Shown piece by piece: positions 20,055-31,379 of a stretch of 64,000 nucleotides of DNA (position 1 is the first letter of the stretch; every line of letters begins with the position of its first letter). The notes under the pieces are model-generated. The model was not told the origin of the DNA and did not search any database. It saw nothing but the letters and a program-made list of their open reading frames with translations. The DNA comes from Erodium maritimum. Taxonomy: Eukaryota; Streptophyta; Magnoliopsida; Geraniales; Geraniaceae. The translations under genes and the position numbers were made by a program. The DNA is taken from contig OY997588.1 in the NCBI GenBank assembly GCA_963921825.1, positions 5,904,001-5,968,000 of the forward strand, given 5' to 3'.

Positions 20055-20340
20055 TTCTTATCTTAATCGAAAATTGATTAGGAAATCGAACTGGGTTTTC
20101 GGAGATCTGGTGATGGTGTTCAAAAAGATGGAGCTCTGTAAGTAGGAGAGAGAGACAATTCAGCAAATTGTAGAGAGAGAGACAGAGCAACCCAAAACCA
20201 GAAAAGGGATGAGGAAGAGAGAAGGGTGAGGTTATACAGTTAACACAACTCACCAAATCTAGGGGTTGGGTTGGGTTTGGGTTAGGGAATCATTTTCTCT
20301 CTCTCTCTAAAACTTGTAAACTAAGCAAGTTCTTTTTTTT
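20055..20340 (-). promoter_or_regulatory. Promoter and leader of the NHL13-like gene
   Basis: Upstream of the minus-strand start codon lie GA/CT-rich stretches (for example 20290-20310 and around 20140-20185). These are common in plant core promoters and leaders. No other motif was assigned. Confidence 0.4.
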
Positions 20341-20759
20341 TCTTTCTAGAGAGAGAAGGAGCTGTGAGATCTCAAAAATGAAATTAATTTAAAATAGAAA
20401 TTATAAGGGCATTATGAATTACCCAATATAATCACACTTGAGTTAATGATGATTAATTTTGTATAAAAAGGTTAAGAGAAACAAGTAAGGTGAGGAATTA
20501 TTAGGTAAGGCACCGACAGAGACACCTTACTTTATATATTGGGATGCTTAGTAATGGATAATATAATAATTAGTTGATTAATTGGAGTCAGTAGTTGAAG
20601 ATTATGATATACCAGCTGAGCACTCATTTCTAAGTCAATTCATTACTCATTAACTACTCACACCTTTCGTTAATCACATTAAAAAAAAATCTGTATGGAT
20701 CATTAATCGCTAATAAGAGTATGGTGAGAGAAAAAGAAACCTCCTCTGGACATTGTATT

Positions 20760-21600
20760 TGTCTAATAAGCTAAAGATGGTTTGAGGGGTCTATCTTTTA
20801 AAAGCGTGTTATTTGTGGTTATTTCGGATGGACGGACATTGAGTAGGACTTAGGATCACTTACAGTTTTTCCGAAGGCTTCTTCTTTCTTCACTCAACAC
20901 GTGGTTTGTTTGGTTTGGAATTTTGGGTTTGCAAGAGTGTTTGGTCCTGACACCTTGAGGTGGTTGGTAGGTTCTCAGGGCACGGTTCATTTCTGGTAGG
21001 ACCTGTGGCTTTTTTATACCGCTTTGACGACTCGTTTTTTCCGACTCTTTAGGTTGGCGGAAGGCCATCATGAGTCAGTTATAGAGTTTTATGCATATGG
21101 GGAATGAATTTTTCTGTTTGGTAGGGATTTTCGAGTCCGAGATGTTGAGGCGTTGGAGGGGATAAGGGTCCGTCTAGTTGGGGTTCATCTGGTACGTGAG
21201 CGCTTATATTCGTGACCTGGTCTTGGGATTCGAGAGGGTTCTCTACAACTAGAGTTTTTTAGGTTGTTGCTGGTTTGGTGGATTATGGGGCCGCTCTTTT
21301 GGCTTTTGTGATTTGGTCTGCCCTAGTTCCTCCCAATATCCATTTGTTTGCCTGATTGTTTTCTCATGATGGGGTTCCCACTATTTCCTTCTTGGTGGAT
21401 AGGGGTGTGTCGATTCCGTTAGTCCGGTGAAGGTGTGTGATGTGTGGTTCACGTTGGGTGGACTCTAGGCACTTGTTGTCGCTTGCTCATGGACCTAGAG
21501 GGTCTGGTCTCTGGTCTTGGGATGGTGGGGAGTCGTGGGTGTTCTTCCGTTGTTGCCAACTCTTTTTCTTAAGTCTTGGACCTCTCTAGTGGGACTACGG
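20760..21600 (+). pseudogene. LINE reverse-transcriptase C-terminal (zf-RVT) relic
   Basis: The plus strand at about 21320-21480 reads ALVPPNIHLFA, then SHDGVPT, then CVMCGSRWVDS and a HLL segment, interrupted by stops. This is the order of the zf-RVT domain found at the C-terminus of plant L1 polyproteins (W..K.PPK..F.W, LPT, C..CG, E...HL). The GC-rich block upstream from 20760 is probably more of the same element. This is the only trace of a LINE polymerase I recognised in the window. Confidence 0.55.
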
Positions 21601-21965
21601 AGAAATTTTTGAGATAAAGAGAAATGATTGGTGGGTTGATGAAAGGATTGGGTGGTACTTATAGATGGTAATTTTTTAAATTGTTAAAAGTATGAACTTA
21701 ATTTTTTTTTAAAGACTTACCATTGCCAACAACTCTTTTGTGTCATACCAACTGCCACGTTGCAGTTTCTCACACGTTGTTTGCGAGTTACACGCCGCTG
21801 ATTCACGGTTCCGGTTCGCTAAATAGTGAATCAGAATCAAGCGAGCCGCGCTTCACATTGCGCGACTCGCGCGGCTCACGGTTCACAATCGTGAATCAGA
21901 ATCGAACAAACCGCACTTCATATCACGTAACTCGTGATTTGTAATTCAATGTTTGGAAAATCGGA
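21600..21965 (-). mobile_element. Inverted copy of the subterminal-repeat module
   Basis: Read on the minus strand, this carries the same architecture as 7330-7760 and 29340-29690: a cluster of CGTGAATC/GGTTCACGA motifs (21800-21960), then an AT stretch, a TATAAGT-like box and a CA/CT-rich leader. No reading frame follows, because the LINE relic abuts it. Confidence 0.4.
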
Positions 21966-23660
21966 GTTGTAAATACCGCACGATGCGGATGCTTTACCGT
22001 CTTGATTTGATGATCGATAAGTCTCCCATTCTACTCAACGAAGAAAAAAAAAGCAAACAGTCCGTGTTAATCCAAGAATATTGAAATTGAACTTTAGGAC
22101 ATAAGATTTGCGGATAAATTTTTACTACCAATGTATAGTTTATACTTTAAAAAATGATTAGAAAACAGAGATGTGGCAGTCGAAATTGATTTGTGTAGCT
22201 CAGAAAAAGGAAGGTAATACGGGTTGGTTCATGGAAGGAAGGAGTGAAAATAAATGAGGTGGTGTCGGCTTCAGACAAGGGATTTAAAAGAAAGGCCAGA
22301 GCTTTTAATTTTGTTGGGAGGAACTCAGCAAATTGGTAAAATGGAGATCGTAAGTTACCTTGAATTCATTCATTCATTTATTTATTAAAAAACACAGTTA
22401 ATAGAAAAGAATATTATTTTTATTTCTCGTTTATCCAAATGTTAATTTAGAGCACCATAATTTATTAAGATATTCAATTTCTTCTATTGCAAGATAAGAA
22501 TGAGTATGAGACACTCTACACAACCTCATATTAGAGAACATCACTGTATTTCATGCATATATGTAACTTACAACAAATAGTTGAGATGCATTTTGAGACA
22601 AATATTTCTTAATTATTTGATTGATAATTGAGATATATTAAGATTAAGTTCAAAAGTAATGATATTAACAAGTATATTATATAAAACAATAATGAGTCAA
22701 AAGAGATTTTTTCTCTTTAGAGAAAATACAGTTATCCTTTTCATTTTCAGCCTTAAGTTGTTCCTTCGTTCATATCGTCACCGTGACCAATCCCACACAA
22801 CCACCACCATCTCCACCAGTCAAACGGAGGGCACCCGCGAACCACACCTGAGCCCCTCTTCAAGCTTGCAGAAACGGGTTTTGATACAGATCACCGAGCG
22901 ATACTCAACCCTGGTGAAAACTCTACCGGTTCGTCGCTTCTTTACTTTTCTCAATATCGGTTCCAACCAATGTTGGTCTATTTTACCGGTACCCGTAAAA
23001 ATTTGAACACCCTTACTTACCATACTACTTGTTCAATTCTCGTATTTTCCGAAACTATGTTAACCAAAATACAAATGTTTGGCAAGGTTATTCCAACAAG
23101 TTTGTAGTGTAGGTGTGTCATTAGAGTGCATGCCTATAATGAAAGTAAACAAAAGCACAACTTCAAAGCACATGTATATGCACATGTACGCGAGTATATA
23201 TATCAATCCATACCATTATTGTCCGAAGAAACCAAAAACATGCATGTGAAAGCATGCCCATCTTATATACGTTCGTCATGTGTAATCATCACCGTCTCTC
23301 CCATTTTAAATTACAAAACAAACCACAAAACCATAACCTGCATTCTTACCTACAAATTACAATAACATCCAAATGAGTAACAAAAGCAAAACAAAATGCA
23401 CAATGTGAACTACAAGTTAGCATTCTAAACATAGAAACGTATCCCGATCCAATGGAGCTTACGTGAAGCTCGGATACTGCATCAAAGTACAATCTAGCTA
23501 AAAAAACTCGAACTTATGATTGGGATTTCATGAATATATTATCATAACCCGTTCTTAGAAAAGAAAGTAAATCGAATACAATGGAACTTTGATTGAATAC
23601 GCAATCATCATCAGCAATCCACAATGATAATTTGATGAGCTTCAAAACACTTTGCAATGC
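21966..23660. other. Intergenic with repeat scraps
   Basis: Mostly AT-rich DNA without a gene. A GC-richer segment around 22760-23020 ends in GTAAAAATTTGAACACCCTTA. In reverse complement this resembles the terminal repeat of plant hAT elements (TAAGGGTGTTC), but no partner end was found. Confidence 0.35.
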
Positions 23661-23666
23661 ATAATT

Positions 23667-23909
23667 TAAGGGCATCCACAATCGTGGGCGGGGAGCTGGC
23701 GGGGAGCAATCGTCAGTGAGGAGCTGGCTGGGAGGTCGCTGACTGGGAGCTCCTCACCTCTTCTCACCGCCGACTAGAAGTAAAAATGTGAACAAAAGGA
23801 GTTACCATAAGCCAACAAAAAGGATTAGCATTTTAGGGTACTGGCTGGGATAGCTGGCTATGAGGCAACTCTCCGCCAACAACCAGCTATATAGCTGTGG
23901 ATGCCCTAA
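23667..23909. mobile_element. PIF/Harbinger (Tourist-like) MITE
   Basis: The element occupies 23670-23906 (237 bp). Terminal inverted repeats GGGCATCCACA and TGTGGATGCCC are flanked by the trinucleotide TAA on both sides (23667-23669 and 23907-23909), the PIF/Harbinger target signature. The interior repeats GGGAGCTGGC-like words, allowing a hairpin. It has no coding capacity. It was probably moved by a PIF transposase, relics of which lie at 29.7-30.6 kb and 44-46 kb. Confidence 0.88.
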
Positions 23910-26900
23910 GTTCCATGATATGGAGTGCAGACTTATTGAAAAACCCCATTAGGTCAACAATTGAATAGAGCAAAATGTCCCACAAACATCCATCACTAAA
24001 AATCATATGATATGCAGCAAGGAGCCCAACATTAATGTGTTGTCCTGAGACCCAAAGGCCACCCCTTGAAAAGTCCTCCACAAGGACAAGAGGTGCCCAA
24101 TTCCAACCCTATCCTAGTCCTAACAAAAGTAGGCACAAATCCAACCTATTTCCAAACACTGCCCGTCAATAAATATAAAACTGGGCCCTCTTACCAGGAA
24201 GCGTTGAATCAATCACTGGCTTGTATTAGATTACACTTCAGATTTTATTGGGTGTGACAGTAATATGTACAAACAATTCATTTTTATTTAATTAAAGGGT
24301 AATCCCAAAAATATACCTGTTAGACCATGTACATTATGGGGATCACATATGGAAGTTTAAAGTGCATAATTAATGTGTTGATTTTTATATAAAAACTGAA
24401 TTTTTAAAAATAAAAATTGAACTTTTAAAAATGTTTTTTTAATGAATAAAAATAAAAAGTGATTTTGTAAAATTTAAAAATTCTGAAGGATATATTTTAT
24501 TTTAACACCCTAACAATGGAGGGTATTATTGTCATTTCACTTATTTTCAAGTTCTGACTTCAATGACAGGTTTGAAAATTTGAGTAATAGTTAGGGGTAT
24601 TATGGACATTCTACCTATTTTGGATGGAAAGTTAACAGAATCTGATGGCTGGGTATGAAAATGAAATTAAAAGTTTGGTTAGAGTATGAAAGTGTTAAAA
24701 ATTTATGACAGGATATCAAAATAAAATTAAATATTTGACAGAGTGTTAAAGTAAAATTTTCTATATCGTTTTTCAAACTATACACAAGATATAATATCTA
24801 TTCAAAGCATAATGACATATATATGAATGGATTATACTGACAGATATTTCCTCCAGAAAACTCATCTACTGTCACATTTTTACTAGTGTTTGTGAAAAAA
24901 ATAGTAATGTATGAAATAGTGAGACGCCCCGGCAGGACCCGTCCCGGTCCCCCAGGCGAGCCCGGCACCCGAGCCCTTGGCGAGGTCCCAAAGGGCCCGA
25001 GTTCAGCCGTCCTCGGATGGTGCGCAGTGGACTTGGCACATCCTACCATTGAAGAACGATACGAGACGCTCAAAACAAGGGACTATCGCACCTCAAGAGA
25101 ACGGGACATACCTGCAAACCATAGAAGATGTCGTTAACGCACTCATCTGGCCGTAGGAAAAGGGGGTCGTCAAAAAGGTCGTAACAATAGTCTATTTTAA
25201 CCTCAAGATGCTATTTAAAAACAAATCTGACTGAGTATATCAAATTGTCCACCCAAAGAATGAAGACAAATTACTCTCAAAACCATAAACTTAATCCTAA
25301 TATAATTAAGACCATAAGTCATTCGAACACTAAAATAAAGTTTCGAACGCTGATAATCCAGTGTGATAATCATCCTCCACAGATCAAAATCTGAAGTGTC
25401 TGTATTGATATAGTCTCGAGGGCCATTATTTGGAACAACAATTGACTTCAATGGAAACATTGTACGTGGGCAACAAATTATTTGAAAACGAAGCAACACA
25501 ATGACATGACCATACGATGAATTTGGAGCTGGTCATGTGTTTTTGTTTCTGTCCTAATCTCCACGCTCCAAAAATAGTTTCCTTCTATCCCCATCGGTAT
25601 AAAAAAAATATTTAAAAAACATTGGCATGTACGATTAGACAATACAAGCTCAGGGTATGATTTTATTTGCTCTTAGGTCATCCACAATAAGACTAGACAG
25701 ACGAAAAGCGGAGAAAAAGTAGGATTGATCAGTAGAAATGATGGACTGAAAATATATGTAAATTATTTGGGCTACATGGCAATTCAATATAGGAGAATCG
25801 TGACTTAAGCCCGAATATACGGTCGATGAATTTATCAACAGACTTCACAGTCTAATCCAAATGATCGTTGATTTTGGATTTTTTCCCCAAAAAAATGTCG
25901 ATTCGACGGCCTCTAATCGACGTGCTTTAAACGGTTTTATCTTGGAAGGTCTTATCTTGTTCTCACTGTTAAGGATCCTTGGTCTATCGACTTTATTAGT
26001 CAAATGATTTTATATTTATTTAATTAATTAAATATGATTTGTGTTATAGTATGATATCAGATTAATCAATTACAAACATCACTTCATTTACATATTCAAA
26101 GACACACATTTAAGTATTAGTTAATTATATCTAAATGTGTTCAACAAGTCAGCATTCGATTATCTATGTAATAACATATCGGCCTCCAACAAATTGTGTT
26201 GTATTTTGTAATCATACAAAAAATGTTTTCTTTTGAAATTTCGGTACATGATCCTTATGAGATTTTTGTACGTGTGTTTAAAATAATTCATCGAACTCAT
26301 TCTATAATAAAAACAAAGACACTGTATACATGTTGATTGGTTGAAGAGGAGTGCAAGTCGAGCCTCCGATCACAGACTCGAACTCATTAATAAAGACCGA
26401 TTTCTCTATCGTTATTGGAGACCGACAACCTCACGCAGGAGAGGCCAAGCAAGTTAATTAAAATCAAAGACGAACAAAATGAAAAATATTATTTTTGTTA
26501 AAATATAAAATTATAATTGACTCTTCAATATTTTTTTAATCCTAATACGAATTTAAAGAAAAAGATCTTTCGGGGCGACCACGAACCAACTAGTACATCA
26601 TCAAAAATAATACATTTTGTTTAAATCAAAATCGAACACTCCCAATTCGGTGACACCAAAACCAAACCACACTAAAAGTTGCTAAACAAATATACATAGA
26701 TTGATCCAAATCTCATCTCTGCTTCATATATATCACATCTCAACGTCCCATCGATCCCCACCTCCACCATACATATAATCCCAAATGACACTAATACCCT
26801 TAATTCCTTCCGGAATCATCCGTTTTACCCTCCTTAACTACATATCCTACACCCTTTAATCACACAACAACTACCATACACCATCACTCCAAACACCCTT

Positions 26901-27120
26901 TACCCACGATGGGACGCACTCAAAAGGAGTGACACGGCACGACACGATGTGAATTCCCCAATCTACCCCTCTCACAAACAAACTACTTAGTGAAATCAAG
27001 GGCATATTTGAACAAGATGCTGAAAGCGCATGCATGAACATGATAATTAGATCTATGACCCCGGACGAATCGAAATTACCCCGGCGACCCCTGGAGGTTT
27101 GATAATTTGCAATGGTGTCC
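23910..27120. other. Gene-free interval with one GC-rich island
   Basis: More than 3 kb without a recognised gene. Most is AT-rich. At 24915-25140 a sharply bounded GC-rich island starts near GAGACGCCCCGGCAGG. It may be a transposon or LTR scrap, but I could not identify it. The DUF4408 gene's 3' UTR probably occupies the last few hundred bases. Confidence 0.45.
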
Positions 27121-27924
27121 CTACTTGTGGGTCGAGCCTGAGGCTCTACCGACCATCTCCTTGTACCTGACGATGGAATCGATCCTCTGCAATTTGAGCT
27201 GTTGCTTGAACTTGTTTATGAAATCGTCCGCTCTCGCGTCCACTTCCTCCTCCTCCGCCGCCGCCTCCTTCCCCTCCCTCACCGTCGCCGGCCGCCGCGC
27301 CTCCACCACTTCCTCCGCCTCGAAATGCCCGAACGCCGACTTCGAGCTCGCCGACTTCCTCATCTTCCTCGCCAGCTTCGCCGGCATCTCGCCCGCCGCC
27401 GGCTTCGTGTCCGACTGGCTCCGGCTCATCCGCCCGCTCTCCTGGAGCTTGCTGTAAACCTCCTCCATGCTCGGCCGCAACTCATCCTCCTCCTCCGCCG
27501 CCGCCGCCGACGGAGGCTCCACCTCTCCGGATCCGTAAAGGGCGTCCGTGTCGACGTGGGATTGGGTCTGGTCGTCGACGGTGGGTTCGTGGGACAAGTA
27601 ATTGTAGAGATTTATGGACTTGAGCCGCTGCAAAATTGAGGGAGATCTAGCGAATAAGCGATTCTCATGTGGGTTTTCGAAATCGGCGGCGGAATGGGAG
27701 TGGAAATCGGCGGCGGAGGGTTCATGAGATCTGTGGGTATAGAAATTGACGGATTTGAGCCTCTGCAACACGGAAGGAGATCGGAGGAGGTCGCGGTGGT
27801 GTTTGGGGGCGGCGGCGAGAGTGGAAGTGACGTAAATGGTGGCGATGGTGACGTTGAGGAGGAGGAAGAAGACGGTGGGAGTGAACCAGCTGTTCACAGA
27901 AGCCCAGATCGATTCTTCAAACAT
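27121..27924 (-). CDS. DUF4408/DUF761 membrane-anchored protein
   Basis: A 267-residue single-exon protein. The N-terminus has a hydrophobic segment (about residues 13-35) starting in WFTPTVFFLLLNVTIA, typical of DUF4408. The C-terminus has the DUF761 signature DDFINKFKQQLKLQRIDSI, shared with cotton-fibre-expressed proteins and the pathogen-induced A70-like group. Between them the protein carries an internal duplication: RSPSVLQRLKSVNFY and RSPSILQRLKSINLY, each followed by SHEP, at about residues 48-66 and 91-110. The middle region is acidic and disordered, with Ala/Glu runs. No biochemical function is established for the family; stress or pathogen induction is the usual report. No truncation is seen. 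Confidence 0.88.
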   Translation of the reverse strand: MFEESIWASVNSWFTPTVFFLLLNVTIATIYVTSTLAAAPKHHRDLLRSPSVLQRLKSVNFYTHRSHEPSAADFHSHSAADFENPHENRLFARSPSILQRLKSINLYNYLSHEPTVDDQTQSHVDTDALYGSGEVEPPSAAAAEEEDELRPSMEEVYSKLQESGRMSRSQSDTKPAAGEMPAKLARKMRKSASSKSAFGHFEAEEVVEARRPATVREGKEAAAEEEEVDARADDFINKFKQQLKLQRIDSIVRYKEMVGRASGSTHK

Positions 27925-28368
27925 GGCGATACAGAAACAGAGCCGGAGAGAGAAGCTTGGTGGAGAAGAAGGACAGTGGGGTTGTGTTGTGGTGGCTGCA
28001 CCTTTGTCGCAATGGGTCGTTTTTTTTATATATAATAGAACTGATTTTCAGCATCCGAGGGACACGTGTCAGTGACCCAATGGGTTTGATGGAGGGAGAG
28101 AGGACAAAAGTGGAATGTACATGAGAATGAGGCTGGTTTTGCCTTTTTAAACTATTTTTTAATACTAATAATGAAATCGTAAAAACATATTAAATATTGA
28201 TATAGGAAAGAGTGTTGAGCTGTCGTGGATTGCAAAACGACGCCGTTTGGTGATCATTAGAAATGATGAGCCTACTGGTGTTACCATTATGGTATAGGGT
28301 TGTCGTGTCCGACTAAGGTTGTGGCTGGATTTGAAAAATGAATGTAGGTTATTGATGCACTCTAAATC
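27925..28368. other. Promoter region of the DUF4408 gene
   Basis: Immediately upstream of the minus-strand start. A minus-strand TATA-like stretch lies near 28025-28035 (TATATATAAAAAA in reverse). An ACGTG-containing CACGTGTC-like G-box lies near 28063. Beyond about 28200 nothing is recognised. Confidence 0.45.
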
Positions 28369-28832
28369 GAAGATATTTCGATGGAATGACTAGAAAACCT
28401 AAAAATGTATCAGAGTCTGATTTAATAAAGTTTTAGTATTTTTTGAGTCGAAACGGGTTTTCGGTAAAATGGGTTCTATGAAGTTTTTCGACCATCCGAG
28501 GTTTTTTGGAGGAGTCAAATTGTACTTTTAAGAGTCCGGTTCATTATTTTATGTTGTTGTTAGGATTTGAGATTTCTTTTATTCGAATGAGTGTTTTGGG
28601 GTTTAGTTTCCTTATGTATTATGATTTTGAGGTTTTAGTTTTCTATTTAAACATTTGAGAGCTTTTATTGTAAGACAGATTTTGATTAATAATCACAAAG
28701 ACAAGCTTCTACTCAATCTATCGTTTTCGATATTATCTTGAATCAACGAATTTGATAACTATTTTGTTCAGTATTCTTGCAAATCAACGAATACGATAAA
28801 TAACTTTTCTTCCAGTCTCTCACTCTACATCA
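28369..28832 (+). mobile_element. LTR-retrotransposon fossil, solo-LTR-like (copy 1)
   Basis: A segment of about 460 bp aligns along its whole length with 52633-53114. Both hold a long T-rich region with GGTTTTAGTTTTCT, a TATA-like region, a polyadenylation-like AATAA stretch and an end at ACATCA. This is the layout of a plant LTR, probably Ty3/Gypsy, with no internal domain beside it. It is broken and old, as shown by many differences between the two copies. Confidence 0.55.
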
Positions 28833-29335
28833 GTTATCGAAGACGGTGTAGCTGAAGTCAATGGCTTTGAGTACTAAATTGCTGAGTGTGAATGAGCTCA
28901 GTGTTTGTACCTAATAGTAGAAAATAAAGTGAGTCCGGACATTAAAATCAAACAATTGATTATAGTATATAGTACCATTAATGGGGCACTTTGACTTGCT
29001 CTCCTCTCATCACTTTCAAGCTCGTCGGAGTGAGGACTCCATTAATGAACTTTCTACACCGACACCTACTCGCAAGACTATCTCTACACAAAGACCGGGA
29101 GAGATTTTCCTGTATTGAATCAATTGTGTCGGTTGTTTCATTATTAATTATATGACATATAGATTAAAGGGAACTTGATATTTCGATTTTAATCTAATGA
29201 TCGTGATAATGAAGATGAGAACTGACGGAAGTGAAGGACGAAGGGACTGGTGTTGAGACAAAGGGTTGAAGTGATGTCGACAAAAATGAGCAGAACATGA
29301 CGACGGAATTATGTTGAAGTTTATAGTTGGTAAGA
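28833..29335. other. Intergenic, nothing recognised
   Basis: AT-rich sequence between the LTR fossil and the transposon module. No coding or structural feature is supported. Confidence 0.35.
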
Positions 29336-29339
29336 GATT

Positions 29340-30640
29340 TAGTAAATCGTGAACCGTGACTCACATATCGTAGCCAGGATCTCGTATGATTTTGGATCAT
29401 TAAATAGTAAATCAGCTCTGTGAATCGTGACTCGCGTCTTACAAATGTGAACCGTAAAACGCGATTCGTGAACCGTTTGTGACCAATACACGTGTGCCAT
29501 GTTGCGAAATGACTATTGGCTCCATCGACTATTTTTTAATTTAAAAACAACTAAAATACATTAAAAAATTCATTTTTTTTCCCATTTATATATACCTTCC
29601 ATCCCATTCATCAATCCGTCAACAATTTCTTTTCATCTCAAACATTTCTTTCTCAAATTCAACTTTTCACAAAGTTCTAACTATGCATGATGTAATAAAC
29701 GCCTATCTTTGTAAAATGAGGGAACGAATCCAATGAAGGGCTAAGAGAGTGATATATACAGTGTAGGCAAAGTTCTATGCAATGAGTCGAAGGCTCATAA
29801 ATGGGGAACATTTCCGAAGAAAGAATGGCAGAGGTCGTGTTAAAGGCCACGATCGAATAATGGAAGATTATTTTATCGAGATTCCCACTTATGGGCACAA
29901 GATCGTTTAGGCGTCGATATCGTATGAGCCGACCACTTTTTATTCGGGTGATGGAAAAGGTAGCGGAGCATGACGATTACTTCGTTCAGAAGTTGGAAGC
30001 TATAGGACGCATGGGGTTATCAATGCACGTGCGATACGAATGCTAGCTTATGGGGGCTCGACCGATCTGTTGGATGAATCCCAACGACTTGGGGGTAAGT
30101 ATCATACTCGAATGTGTATGACGGTTTGCAAGGCCGTTGAGGTTTTTATGGTAGAGTATGAGAGAAAATCAATTGCGGAGGACTTGACCCAATTATTGGA
30201 AATTGGGATACAAGTGAGGGTTCTCCGGCATGATTAATAGTCTTGACTGCATGCATTGGCGGTGGAAGAACTGCCCAACCGCGTTGCAAGGACCCTTTGG
30301 CCGGGGAGATCACCACCGACCCAACTGTAATGCTGTAAACTATAACATTCTGTGATTTGTGGATTTAACATTCGTTTTCGGAATTTCTGGCTTGAGCAAT
30401 GACATCAACATCTTAAACACCGACTACTTATTCAAAGACGCTCATCGGGGCCGCGACTATGTCGTAAAGTACGAGATCAATGGGAATCGATACGACCGAC
30501 CTTATTACTTGGTTGACGACATTTACCCATCATGGAGTCGGTTTGTGAAGTCGATTCACCATCCCACCCAACACAAACACAAATTGTTTGCTAAAGTTTA
30601 AGTCGATTCAAAAGTTCCTTCCATGCTTTTTTTTATCAGC
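29340..30640 (+). pseudogene. PIF/Harbinger transposase relic with its 5' module
   Basis: A subterminal cluster of AATCGTGAACCGTGACT-like repeats (29340-29490) precedes a TATATATACC box (29586) and a leader. From about 29830 pieces of a PIF/Harbinger nuclease follow in order: a DRIMEDYFIEIPTYGHKI segment, then DDYFVQKLEAIGRMGLS, then MLAYGGSTDLLDESQRLGG (30040-30237), then CMHWRWKNCPTA (about 30250-30290), then DINILNTDYLFKD and the YYLVDDIYPSW segment (30359-30601). That order matches HARBI1-like plant transposases. Stops and frame changes separate the pieces, so it cannot work. Terminal repeats were not located. Confidence 0.8.
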
Positions 30641-30965
30641 AGAGGTTTTATAGTGACAAGCTCATTTTTTGTTGTTTGTAACTTTAGAACGTGTTGACAA
30701 TCATTTTTATGAAATCATTCGTGTTCATAAACTCTGCTGCGTGTGACTTTATTTCTCTATTTATGGTGATGATGATTATCAGCTGTTCTAAAACTGTAAT
30801 TATATAACTTTGCTGGTATCACTATCAGTCCCAAGAACTCTGGAAACAGAAGAAAATTGCATACACAGATTTGCTTGTTGGCAATGAAAAAGAATATAGA
30901 TGGTATAGGGAATTGTTATCAGTGTTACTCTGAAGTTGTGTATTCGAATGCCTTACAGTCTTAAG

Positions 30966-31095
30966 ATTGTGCAGCTTGTTAGATATAATTGCAGAAAAGT
31001 TCCCTGATGTATTCACTTTTTGCAACTTGTAGGTTGGTAAAAAAAGGTTCCCTAAACTTGTTTTTATTGTTACACTTCATATAAATTTGTTTTGA
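30966..31095 (+). mobile_element. Fragment of MITE family B
   Basis: One arm only. It reads ATAATTGCAGAAAAGTTCCC, then a GTATTCACTTTTTGCAACTTG stretch, matching the left arms of the elements at 31853 and 35429. The other arm is absent. Confidence 0.5.
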
Positions 31096-31379
31096 AATGA
31101 TTTGATTACCTGGAAAAAACACAAGATACAATTGGCAACCAAAAAACAAGCTCTAAACACATTCATTGACAAGCTAGCATCTTCTTCAATCACTATACAG
31201 CTTTGACTTCTGATCAGATCACAAAATTGAGTTGCACATTGCAATGCCTGTTGCTGGCAAAGCATGTAATGCAAAGAATCTTCACCGATCCCTGGCAGAT
31301 TAGCATGGAGAAAGACCACTTCAGCCTTCCCTGCCAAACCAGTTTGATGCTTAACATAGACAGAGAGAGCTTCGTAATC

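Noticed and set aside
19662-20256. Several frames of 78-175 codons overlapping the NHL13-like gene
   Set aside because: Low-complexity shadows. The LEA_2 protein frame explains the region.
25668-25900. Possible second PIF MITE starting GGTCATCCACAATA
   Set aside because: Only one end resembles the TIR. No matching right end or duplication was found.
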